DNA from: Ilyonectria destructans
Taxonomy: Eukaryota > Ascomycota > Sordariomycetes > Hypocreales > Nectriaceae
Assembly (NCBI GenBank): GCA_020740775.1
Contig: JAHEWK010000010.1
Span: forward strand, 2,604,001-2,668,000
Length of the DNA: 64,000 nt
Reading direction: 5' to 3'
The notes under the pieces were generated by a model. The model had not been told where the DNA came from. It saw only the letters and a list, made by a program, of their open reading frames with translations, and did no database searches. Made by a program: the position numbers and the translations under genes. This document shows positions 56,930 through 64,000 of this stretch, piece after piece; the stretch's first letter is position 1; each line of letters begins with the position of its first letter.

Positions 56930-59431
56930 CAGAGGGCGAGTGTGGTTTTTTGTCTGTGTTCGAACCACCTCATACCATTCTCGGTCTTCGGCCTGTCCGC
57001 CGGTTCTTCGTGGAAAGTTGAATCCATCTTCGTGCATTCTGCGCATTCGTTCGTAGATGGTCCTTTTTTCTTGGCTGTGTTCTGCGCAATCTCTGTTGCT
57101 GCAATCCATTGCAAATGTTTCTTCGCAAACGTCGTTGGGCATGGGGACAGGTGTGTGTTTTTTCTTTGTTCTTCGTGCATGGAGAGAACTTTTCTTTGTC
57201 TTGTGTTCCTCCTTTATTTCCTGTCTGCTTGACGTTGCGGTAGTTTCGTTTCGTTGGTCGGGTGTAGGTTTTTCTTCCCTGGTCATCCCGAGCCAGTTTT
57301 CTATTTCCTTTCGCTGAGTGTCGTCGTCGGATGATCCGTCGTGTCCGGATTCTCCTGGTTGGAAGTATTTTCGTCCTTGCGGGAAATGTCTTCGTTCTTC
57401 CCGTGCTTGGTGCCAAAGATGTACCTTGGTTTTCATGTGGATTCGGCATTCCTGGTGTTGGCAATCCTGAGGGTCCTGTGATCCTCTTACGCACTGTTGC
57501 GGGAATCTGGTGATTTTGGCCTCTAGGATTGTGACGCGGTACTTCGGGTAACCATTGGTGTTTTCGTAGTACTCCGTGTCGTTCTTCATGTGTGGTTGAG
57601 TGATGGGGATTCCTGGTAGTCTCAGGGGGTAACAGTTGTGAGTCCATTTGTCCTTCAAGTGGTGGTGGCATCGTGGGTAGTAGCACGAGATCCATGAGAT
57701 CTGGTCGTGTCCTTCCACACTGGGGTGGAGAATAGGGTTGTCCCTGAACTCTCCTCTGGGTTCCACCGTGCAGTCTCTTGCTTCATATCTTGTCATTGCA
57801 TGAAGGTAGATGGGTTCATGTTGTTTGGCGTTTTGTTGTTCCCTCATGAGTTGTTGGTGCATTGCTCCCTTGTTTTCCCATTGTCGGTTGCCTTGCTCAT
57901 CGAGCGTGGCTTTGTCCCACCATGGCTTTTCTGTTGCCGATTGGCTTGTTTCTTCGGGGGTGCTGGGTACGCGTTCTTCTGCGTAGGGGTCCAGTCTTTC
58001 TTCGTCGCTGGGGTCAGGGTATTCGTTCCTGATGTCATAGTCGTCCAGCTGTCTGTCGGGGATGTCGTTCTGGGTGTCCGGTACTTCCAGTGTTCCTCTT
58101 CGATAGGTTTCTGGCTGTTTCTCCCGTCGTACCATGGCAATGGTCCTAGGCCTGACTGCCAGTGGTTGAATGGTCGGGGGTTCCGGCACTGGTGTCCACT
58201 CCTCCGGTTTCCTCCTCTGGTTGAGTTTCGAGGTAGGTTCCTCCGGGTGGGGTGCTTCTGCTTCTTCTTTGGACAAGTATCGCTCTAGGCTGGGTAGGTA
58301 CACTGGGCAATTCGTGCCAGTGTGGTCGTATGCGCCTCGTGTCATGGCGATGGTTCGCGTTCGTACCGCTGTTTCGGGTTCCTCCTGCCTCTGGATGGTG
58401 TTCAGTGACCGTTGTCCCGTGGGCACAGGTTGGAATTGTCGTTCCCGTTTGGGCTTGCGGCATTCTCGTGCGAAGTGTCCCTTTTTGTCGCAGTTGTAGC
58501 ATGTGACATCCTTCTTGTCTCGAGGCTGCCTCTGTGCAGCTCCGAGTTCCATGGGTCCGGCGTGCGTTCCCCAAGAGGTGTTTCCGCGAGAGTTGCCCTG
58601 TCGGCCACCTCTCTGTCCTCCACCGTTCCCTCGCTGGTTGGGATAGTAGGGATTGTACGGAGTGTCTCGACCTCTCTGGCGTGTCGCAGCCTTCTCCCTG
58701 CGTCTTTCGTACTGTCGTTCGTCGATTTTGACGGCCATGGTGATGTATTCCGTGAGGGTGTCGGGTCGGTCAGCTTTGTAGAGCTCGTCTTTGACCTCGT
58801 CCTTCAGTCCCTGGTAGAATATTTCCATGAGTACCTCATCCTCCCAGTCCAACTTGGAGGCGACTCGTCGGAGTGCGATGGCGTAGGCGGCAGCAGATCG
58901 GATTTGTTTGAGCGTGTGAATTTTTGCGGCTGCCTGCCTTTCTTCGTTGACCATTCCGAACGTGTCTTTGAGGGCTACTTCGAAGTTCTCCCAATCCGCG
59001 AATAGGTTGACCGTGTCTTGGTCCTGGTCGGCCTCGTCGTTGTCGAGGAAATCTTTGAGGATGGGTTCGAACCAGTTCTTGGCGTCACCGGACATCAGAT
59101 TGCTTGTGAACAGCAGTCGTGATTCCGCGGATGCCAACCGTCGTGGGTACCATTGGAAGTGTCCTTTCATCCTGGTGATGAAGGGTACGACGTCGCTGGG
59201 CGTCCCGTCGAATTTCTCTGGTAGCGGTGGTTTCATCACTTCCCCTGGGTCGCGTTCGTTGTTTCCGGCGACCGGTGCTGGTGCGTTCTGCACTTGCTGC
59301 TGCAGAGTGCGGACCAGGTTGCGCAGCTGTTCAACTTCGGCAGCCATGTTGGCATTGTTTGCCGGAGCCGTGTAAGCTGGTGGCGCAGGTGCGTTGCTTG
59401 GGGTAGCGGGAGTTCGGTTGGTTCCGGACAT
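56927..59431 (-). CDS. gag: Gypsy D Gag with zinc knuckle and ~500-residue C-terminal extension
   Basis: 834 aa structural protein forming the virus-like particle. N-terminal Pro/Ala linker with a coiled coil (AAEVEQLRNLVRTLQQQ), then a Ty3-type capsid region about 70-240 (PEKFDGTPSDVVPFITRMKG, LFADWENF, IFYQGLKDEVKDEL), an Arg/Gly-rich stretch and a CCHC knuckle CYNCDKKGHFAREC at 311-324. Most gypsy Gags end soon after the knuckle; this one continues 510 residues with charged repeats and clustered Cys/His (SCYYPRCHHHLKDKW, QDCQHQECRIH, DVCEETFAMDC), possibly further metal-binding units. The start codon lies 66 nt inside the 5' LTR in a CAAGATGTC context. Its stop overlaps the pol start by one base. 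Confidence 0.94.
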   Translation of the reverse strand: MSGTNRTPATPSNAPAPPAYTAPANNANMAAEVEQLRNLVRTLQQQVQNAPAPVAGNNERDPGEVMKPPLPEKFDGTPSDVVPFITRMKGHFQWYPRRLASAESRLLFTSNLMSGDAKNWFEPILKDFLDNDEADQDQDTVNLFADWENFEVALKDTFGMVNEERQAAAKIHTLKQIRSAAAYAIALRRVASKLDWEDEVLMEIFYQGLKDEVKDELYKADRPDTLTEYITMAVKIDERQYERRREKAATRQRGRDTPYNPYYPNQRGNGGGQRGGRQGNSRGNTSWGTHAGPMELGAAQRQPRDKKDVTCYNCDKKGHFARECRKPKRERQFQPVPTGQRSLNTIQRQEEPETAVRTRTIAMTRGAYDHTGTNCPVYLPSLERYLSKEEAEAPHPEEPTSKLNQRRKPEEWTPVPEPPTIQPLAVRPRTIAMVRREKQPETYRRGTLEVPDTQNDIPDRQLDDYDIRNEYPDPSDEERLDPYAEERVPSTPEETSQSATEKPWWDKATLDEQGNRQWENKGAMHQQLMREQQNAKQHEPIYLHAMTRYEARDCTVEPRGEFRDNPILHPSVEGHDQISWISCYYPRCHHHLKDKWTHNCYPLRLPGIPITQPHMKNDTEYYENTNGYPKYRVTILEAKITRFPQQCVRGSQDPQDCQHQECRIHMKTKVHLWHQAREERRHFPQGRKYFQPGESGHDGSSDDDTQRKEIENWLGMTREEKPTPDQRNETTATSSRQEIKEEHKTKKSSLHARRTKKKHTPVPMPNDVCEETFAMDCSNRDCAEHSQEKRTIYERMRRMHEDGFNFPRRTGGQAEDREWYEVVRTQTKNHTRPL

Positions 59432-59486
59432 CTTGACAGTACGAGATATTGCTCAATGGTTGACGCGAGTAACCGTTCTGAACAAG

Positions 59487-59495
59487 AGCTATCAA
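59487..59495 (-). other. Self-priming primer-binding site of gypsy D
   Basis: Two bases inside the 5' LTR the element reads TTGATAGCT (minus strand). The exact complement AGCTATCAA occurs in the LTR at 59699-59691, 42 nt downstream of a TATA box, where the transcript should begin. No tRNA-type TGG site is present. This is the arrangement known from Tf1, where the RNA 5' end folds back to prime reverse transcription. Confidence 0.75.
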
Positions 59496-59497
59496 CG

Positions 59498-59939
59498 TGT
59501 AACGGTCGTGTTCTCTGGACTGCCGTATACGTGGTATAGGGTAGGCGAGAGACGGGTTGCTGGTGGATAAACCGTAGGTTTATGTTAGCAGATCGGTTAG
59601 GGCGTCACTTACTGGGTAAATGTTACGTCTGGTAATAGTCAAGCACAGTGATGCGTAGCGAGTCAAGGTGATTGAGGTAACCAAGTTGTATTGATAGCTG
59701 AGGTAGCTAAGAGTCTAGGAAAGTGCTAATGAACGTGTGTCTATATACTAGAATGATAGGTGAGGCTCACGGCGGTGAGCCTTGGAATCGCAGGTGAGCC
59801 GGAGAGGCTCACGCGTGAGCCGTAGAGGCTCACGGGTGAGTCCTTTAGTACGGCGTGAGCCGCAGTGAGGTGTATTTGATTGGGGGAAATTTGTGGGGTG
59901 CACGTGACGCCAGGCGTCTACGCGGCACGGGTCGTAACA
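59498..59939 (-). repeat. 5' LTR of gypsy D
   Basis: 442 bp, identical by eye to the 3' LTR. Inferred parts on the minus strand: U3 59939-59700 with a cluster of GTGAGCC/GGCTCAC motifs (59762-59868), TATA box, R/U5 from 59699. Confidence 0.97.
59741..59752 (-). promoter_or_regulatory. TATA box of gypsy D LTR promoter
   Basis: Minus-strand CTAGTATATAGA. The same 12 bases occur in the gypsy A LTR at 22411, followed in both by TTAGCACTTT and then AGCTAT(C/T)AATA after similar spacing, so the block is conserved between two otherwise different LTRs. Confidence 0.8.
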
Positions 59940-60815
59940 TAAAGTCTATAAATATATAACTTTATAACTTCTTTATAAGATTAAGCTTTAAGCTTTAAGC
60001 TTTAAAATATAGCTTAAAAATTCTAATAAAAATCTTATAATTATATACTAAAATACAGTATTAATAACAATATTAATACTGTATAACTAATCAGCCCAAA
60101 TCGGCTTATTAATCTATCCGTACTTTAAAATTAATTGATTTTAAAGTATCCGTTATTTGGAATTAATATTACTTAATAAGGAAAGTACCTATAAGGATAA
60201 ATACAGTACTATAAGAAAGCTGGAATTTTAGGCTTTCTAATAGTATATATATTATCTTAATATAATAGCTGGATTTTAAGCAAATTATCTATAAAAAGAC
60301 TAAGACCCCCTAGGTAATTTCAGACTTATTCTATACTATTATAATAATATTATATACTATTAATATACTATCTTATACTATTTTATACACTCTACCTCTT
60401 ATCTTTATATACCCCTTATCTTTATATTCTTTATTAGGATATTTCTTTTATAATAATATTACTTTATTCTACTACCTTATAACCTCTAATAATTAGTAAA
60501 TTAAATTATCTATTAAAAATATAATAATATATTAATATTAAATAATAATAATAATAAAATTATCTATAATTACCTTAAATATATTATTTTTATATAAAGG
60601 AGCCTAAATTATATTATTAATTAATTTAATATTATAAATATATAATTTACTATTTAAATTATTACTACTATTAATAAAATAACTAAAAGAATTATTAAAA
60701 TCTCTTTAGAGTATAATTTAATTCTTACTATCTTACTATTTAATAGTAAGAATACTATTATAAGAAAATATAGTAAAGGTATAATTATTAGCTAGCTCTA
60801 TTATAAAGGACTTTC
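59940..60815. repeat. AT-rich island right of gypsy D
   Basis: Contains the right arm of the long inverted repeat (59945-60535, reverse complement of 50650-51275), then sequence homologous to 7900-8165. No coding capacity. Confidence 0.8.
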
Positions 60816-60866
60816 CAGCGGGAAGCTTAAGATACTTACCGTCAGGGGGCGGGACGAGGTTGCAGC
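60720..60866 (-). pseudogene. Second fragment of the LPMO-like gene with its AT-rich flank
   Basis: 60815-60866 repeats the PPPDGKYLKLPAGKSLI-coding stretch (plus-strand GGACTTTCCAGCGGGAAGC), and 60530-60815 repeats the AT-rich flank. Similarity stops abruptly at GTTGCAGC (60866), where the 8-kb copy continues into the gene. It is only a shard, with no start or exon 1. Confidence 0.75.
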
Positions 60867-61375
60867 ACTAGAAAAGACAAGCGGCAAGAGGACCGCTATA
60901 GACTTCATCCCATCTACAGCCCCTGCAGTCAGAAGTTCGTCTGGGGCCGGCGGACTGTCTCGAGGCGAAAAGCGCAAAGGCGGATGGAAATGAGACTGAC
61001 TATAACTAGAAATGCACTGCACGGATTCACGGTGGATACATTCGAGATTATGGGAAAAGATGGACCAGGAATGAGACCCAAAAAATGAGAGAAAAGGACG
61101 ATTTCAACATTCGATTTCGGTAGCCCCTTGGCTCGACGTGATGATCTCCATCAACAGGTATCGTTTGAATCAGAATGCGCCCGCTGCTTGGCCATCGCCT
61201 GCCCGATATTATCTCCCGACCTCCGCCGTACCAGCACGCGATACACTACAATATGCACCGGCAAACCATATACAAAGCCCGTCCCGATGGTCTCTTCTAC
61301 TGTCCCGAAAATCAAGACGAAAATAACCAGAATTAAGATAGATAGTGTCCGACACGCCTCATCACCTTAATCATC
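60867..61375. other. Intergenic, no supported gene
   Basis: Balanced composition. Short frames on both strands lack any family signature. It forms the 3' flank of the DUF3712 pseudogene. Confidence 0.45.
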
Positions 61376-62533
61376 TTAATCATAACTACACTTAACCGTC
61401 GTCCCCAAGTTATTCTCAATGATAGACCCGATATCGATGTTAACGGTCTGGTTGATACTGGCAAGAGCAGCCGCAAAGTAGGTTAGATTCTCGCTATAAT
61501 TCACCACCGATTTGTCTAGCAACTTGAATAGGAGGATACCTATTTTGCAGTATGGCTTCTTACGGACAGCAGAAAGGATAGCAAGTTTATCTATAGTTGC
61601 CATTATATTAAGGATATTATCGCCGGGCTTAAGGAGCAAGTCTTAGATATTAAGAGTACCGACCTTTTCGTCGCCAATAAAGTTAGTAAATAAGATATTT
61701 CCCTGGAGGTATAGTGAGTAAAGAATAAAAAAATAACCACTCTTAGGCAGGCAAACTTATAATATCCAGAGTGAAGATAGAGGTATTAGGGATATTAGCA
61801 GTACCGTTAAAGTTGCAGCTATTACTATCCTCCTGGAGCGAGATATATCCGTCGGTGACCTCAGTGCTATTGAATTAATTCAGACTATTAACGGTTAATA
61901 TTTTCTTAAAGGTGACGCCATACTTGCGGTTCAGGCTATATAGCTTGATCTTTATCCTGCTGTTAATGGTAATCTATATAGTCTCCTTATTGTGGAACGA
62001 GATATTGAAGCGGGTAAAAGCCTCTATATCTGTGATGGTAACAGACTGGCTGATATTAACGACCTGATGCTTATTGGTATTAATTTCCGGGAACTTAAGC
62101 GACGCAAATACAGTATGAGGCTTATAGTCCTTAAGGTATATCTCGTCCTTAAAGCTATCAATTTCGGCCTTAATGGAGCTGCTAGTTGTAATAGTGGAGT
62201 TAATCTCTATATAGTATGCATCGCTCTCAGTCTGGAGGATATTAACGCCTTAGATCTTAAGTTCGGCCTTATTTATCATCTTCTGAGTAATCTTGGGGAC
62301 AGCAACGAAGATACTACATTAACGCCCAACTGTATCAGTCCTCCTGAAACATCGACCAGCCGAGTCACCAAGGGATTGTTTACTTACATCACGGGAACGA
62401 CTATTACAACGATAACGACGAAGACGAGAAGATAAATCCACTAAAACCGCTTACAGTGTCGCGCGCAATTCCTCTTCTTGCTGCTGGTGACAACACCATT
62501 CTCCGCCTGGGTATGCTTCGGCTTGTCCGATAT
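61376..62533 (-). pseudogene. DUF3712-family membrane protein gene, inactivated by RIP-like mutation
   Basis: The minus strand reads a cytosolic, tail-bearing start (SDKPKHTQAENGVVTSSKKR), CARHCKRF then a transmembrane helix (WIYLLVFVVIVVIVVPVI), and, after an inferred intron (GTAAGT ... TGTAG near 62.39-62.31 kb), FVAVPKITQKMINKAELKI. The DUF3712 core follows: QTESDAYYIEINSTI, INISQSVTITDIEAFTRFN-like sequence, and later LLLKPGDNILNIMATID and TYFAAALASINQTVNIDIG before a normal-looking stop. At least six in-frame TAA/TAG codons (several from CAA, CAG or TGG) interrupt it, and the expected ATG is ATA at 62533-62531. A second intron probably lies near 61.75-61.69 kb. Intact relatives are fungal single-pass proteins of unknown function. 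Confidence 0.8.
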
Positions 62534-63130
62534 GGTCGCGATCACGGGGGTTCGATGTCAGTCGTGTCTGGGAAGGGTTCTCGCGCCCGAGGGATAGAAT
62601 GAAGCGAAGGGAAGGGGCAAAATTGGGGAAACTACAGCAGAGATTGTGACGGACGGATATCGTGGAGTCAAAAGGAGGCAAGCCAAATATCAACCACACG
62701 GCTGTAAAAGCAAGGGAACAACGCCAGAGTTTAAGTAGCACGACGCTGGACGCTGCGCTGGCGTTGCACAGCAAGGGGAACCAGCTGCACCGCAAGCTGC
62801 ACCGCAAGCCCGCCGATGGCACGGAGGCTAGATCACCATGATCTTCTCGCCCATGCTCCTTTGCATCTCTACTCTGGCATCGCCTGCCAAAAGAGGCAAT
62901 TGGCCGAACGAGACAAGACGGCGCTATTCCCCAGGTTTGCCCCGCGTGGAGCCCATCTCGCGCCCATCGGAGCTCCATCGCCTTCCCGGTCATGGCAACA
63001 CCCTAGTTCGTCCCCTCGCCCGCTCTCCCCTCTGGCGATTTTCAAGGTTCCTCGGCATCTTGCGATGGCCCGCCCACATGAAAGGAAAAAGCAACCATGG
63101 GTGGCCCATTCCTTCATTTCGCGACCGCAG
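62534..63130. other. Upstream region of the DUF3712 pseudogene, no supported gene
   Basis: GC-balanced, not visibly mutated. Overlapping frames on both strands (up to 180 codons) have no recognisable domain; one begins within the pseudogene's first exon in another frame. Likely promoter and 5' flank. Confidence 0.45.
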
Positions 63131-63420
63131 CCGTTGCGGAGGTGGACGGAGCGACGTATCGCAAGTGCAGCTTGTTGACGACGACAATGGTGGCTTGGCT
63201 ATATGAGGCTCAGCTTTGTGTGGACCCAGGCCGGCCTCCTGAGCTTACTCTTTGTCCAATTGAATCGTCTCAAATACGAGCTTGTACCTGAAATATTACT
63301 AAGTAGGAAATTACAAAAAAAGGTAAAGATCCGGGTCAGGAAACTGGGCCTTGACTTGTTTGATTCCCCCCATTGTCTGCGCCCACCCCTGATTATCCCG
63401 GGGTGGTTCGTCTGCACACG
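63131..63420 (+). repeat. Dispersed repeat, inverted partner of 5312-5575
   Basis: Carries the same peptide-coding stretch (AEVDGATYRK to PGRPPELTLCPI), here on the plus strand, and the tail with AAACTGGGCCTTGACTTG and the CCCCCCATTGTCTGCG end. Slight indels separate the copies. Confidence 0.8.
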
Positions 63421-63759
63421 CGAAGGAGCGGGAGAAAAAGAAAATAAACGAGGGGCGGAGGATAAGGTTCATGGAGTGGCGGCCGGCCAATACCACGCAC
63501 GTAGGGTCCAGGGTTTGGGGGCCTTGGATATGGCCATTGAGGGCCGGACATGTGAGGGAGCAATCTCGACGTTTTTACGGAGCAACACCAGAGCTCATTT
63601 TGCAAGCTCCCGCCGACGCCGCCCAAATCGACAGTTGTGCAGCTTTGTTGATCGGCTTTCGCTGGATGTTGGCGACGCCAGCCATTCACGATGTGAACGC
63701 ACGGGCCTCCAGTTTTAGAGAGACGCCTCGGACGCCTTGTCGCTGGCTACATACAGGGG
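63421..63759. other. No recognised gene
   Basis: GC-balanced sequence. Open frames here overlap each other on both strands and have no family signature. Confidence 0.4.
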
Positions 63760-64000
63760 TAGTCCGCCCAGGGCTTCTAATAGTGCGTGCTATTAACTGG
63801 ACTACTAGTTCACACTGCAGTGCAGACTATTAGTGCATGGACTACTAGTTCAGTTTACGTCTCGAGCTCTATACAGATGGTTCAGGGCAGGTCTCTCACA
63901 CTACACTGGTAGTTCAGTGTGACTCGATCAGACGGACCAGGAGTTCAGTGCTGGAATCGCACACTAACAGCCTCACTCTGAGTGCGAGATGACGCCGTGC
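63760..64000. repeat. Short-motif repeat array (ACTACTAGTTCA and GTTCAGTG)
   Basis: GGACTACTAGTTCA occurs at about 63799 and 63839, with decayed relatives (CTGGTAGTTCAGTGTGA, CAGGAGTTCAGTGCTGG) at roughly 40-60-bp spacing. The core ACTAGT is palindromic. The array runs to the window edge, so its full size is unknown. Confidence 0.55.

Larger units (their letters stand above)
51485..59939 (-). mobile_element. Gypsy D: intact, un-RIPed Ty3/gypsy chromovirus with accessory antisense gene
   Basis: 8455 bp, bounded by 442-bp LTRs (51485-51926 and 59498-59939) that read as identical by eye, and a perfect target duplication TAAAG (51480-51484 and 59940-59944). Balanced base composition and uninterrupted gag and pol contrast with every other element here. 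Order on the minus strand: 5' LTR, self-priming site, 66-nt leader, gag, pol (overlapping TAATG), purine tract, 3' LTR; an antisense gene lies between pol and the 3' LTR. The chromodomain and self-priming signal point to the Tf1/sushi side of the chromoviruses. It looks recently inserted and potentially active; that is inference. Confidence 0.97.

Noticed and set aside
57707..59005. Long plus-strand ORFs opposite gypsy D gag (for example 57707-58288 and 58412-59005)
   Set aside because: They lie antisense to a well-supported gag, are rich in Phe/Val/Cys as expected from the reverse complement of Lys/Asp/Ala/Gly codons, and show no domain. Unlike the antisense gene at 52.0-52.6 kb, they have no zinc or coiled-coil pattern and no counterpart in gypsy A.
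62451..62993. 180-codon minus-strand ORF and overlapping plus-strand ORFs at 62816-63206
   Set aside because: They overlap each other on both strands, and the first shares sequence with the DUF3712 pseudogene's 5' exon in another frame. No protein family fits.
63203..63833. Plus-strand ORFs of 171 and 120 codons
   Set aside because: Part lies in the dispersed repeat, frames overlap each other, and no domain is seen.

Overview
The window is nuclear DNA from a filamentous ascomycete fungus (Pezizomycotina). The evidence is short 43-127 nt GT-AG introns, fungal-type Zn(II)2Cys6 regulators, an RTA1 protein, a DUF3712-type gene, and large islands turned into TA-rich, stop-filled sequence in the manner of repeat-induced point mutation (RIP). 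I cannot name the genus. No rRNA, tRNA or CRISPR array was seen.

Layout. 1-0.65 kb is an AT-rich island. 1.2-22 kb is gene-bearing but repeat-littered: an alcohol-oxidase-like GMC flavoenzyme (-), an RTA1 membrane protein (+), a Zn2Cys6 regulator (+), an AT-rich island that truncates a secreted LPMO-like gene, a secreted 10-cysteine protein (-), an AMID/FSP1-like NAD(P)H oxidoreductase (+), a flavin split-barrel protein (-), a larger Zn2Cys6/MHR regulator (+), a SnoaL-like protein (+), a gene fragment (-) and a GFA-family zinc protein (+). Adding exon lengths gives an exact open frame for every multi-exon model. 22.2-51.5 kb is a RIP-degraded retrotransposon graveyard that can be resolved into units by paired LTRs and 5-bp target duplications: gypsy A (22237-30642, +); a solo LTR of family B (31316-31573); and gypsy B (31788-50226, -) interrupted by gypsy C (33348-46297, +). 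51485-59939 is gypsy D (-), which is intact: two 442-bp LTRs that read as identical, TSD TAAAG, an open gag, an open pol with a chromodomain, and no RIP. It sits inside one arm of an old RIPed inverted repeat. 60-64 kb holds a second copy of the LPMO-fragment repeat, a RIP-mutated DUF3712 pseudogene and dispersed repeats, one of which is an inverted copy of sequence at 5.3 kb.

Most notable. Gypsy D carries, antisense and tail-to-tail with pol, a gene whose product has perfect Zn2Cys6 cysteine spacing followed by a coiled coil, so it looks like a fungal transcription factor carried by a retrotransposon. Gypsy A keeps the remains of a matching antisense coiled-coil gene in the same place, in the least degraded stretch of that element. 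Gypsy D also has a Tf1/sushi-style self-priming signal: 9 nt just inside the 5' LTR are complementary to the predicted 5' end of its own transcript. It further has a TAATG stop-restart between gag and pol, a roughly 500-residue Gag extension, and a tandemly duplicated ~88-residue CxxC-ended module between RNase H and integrase. The chromosomal genes form no obvious pathway or cluster.
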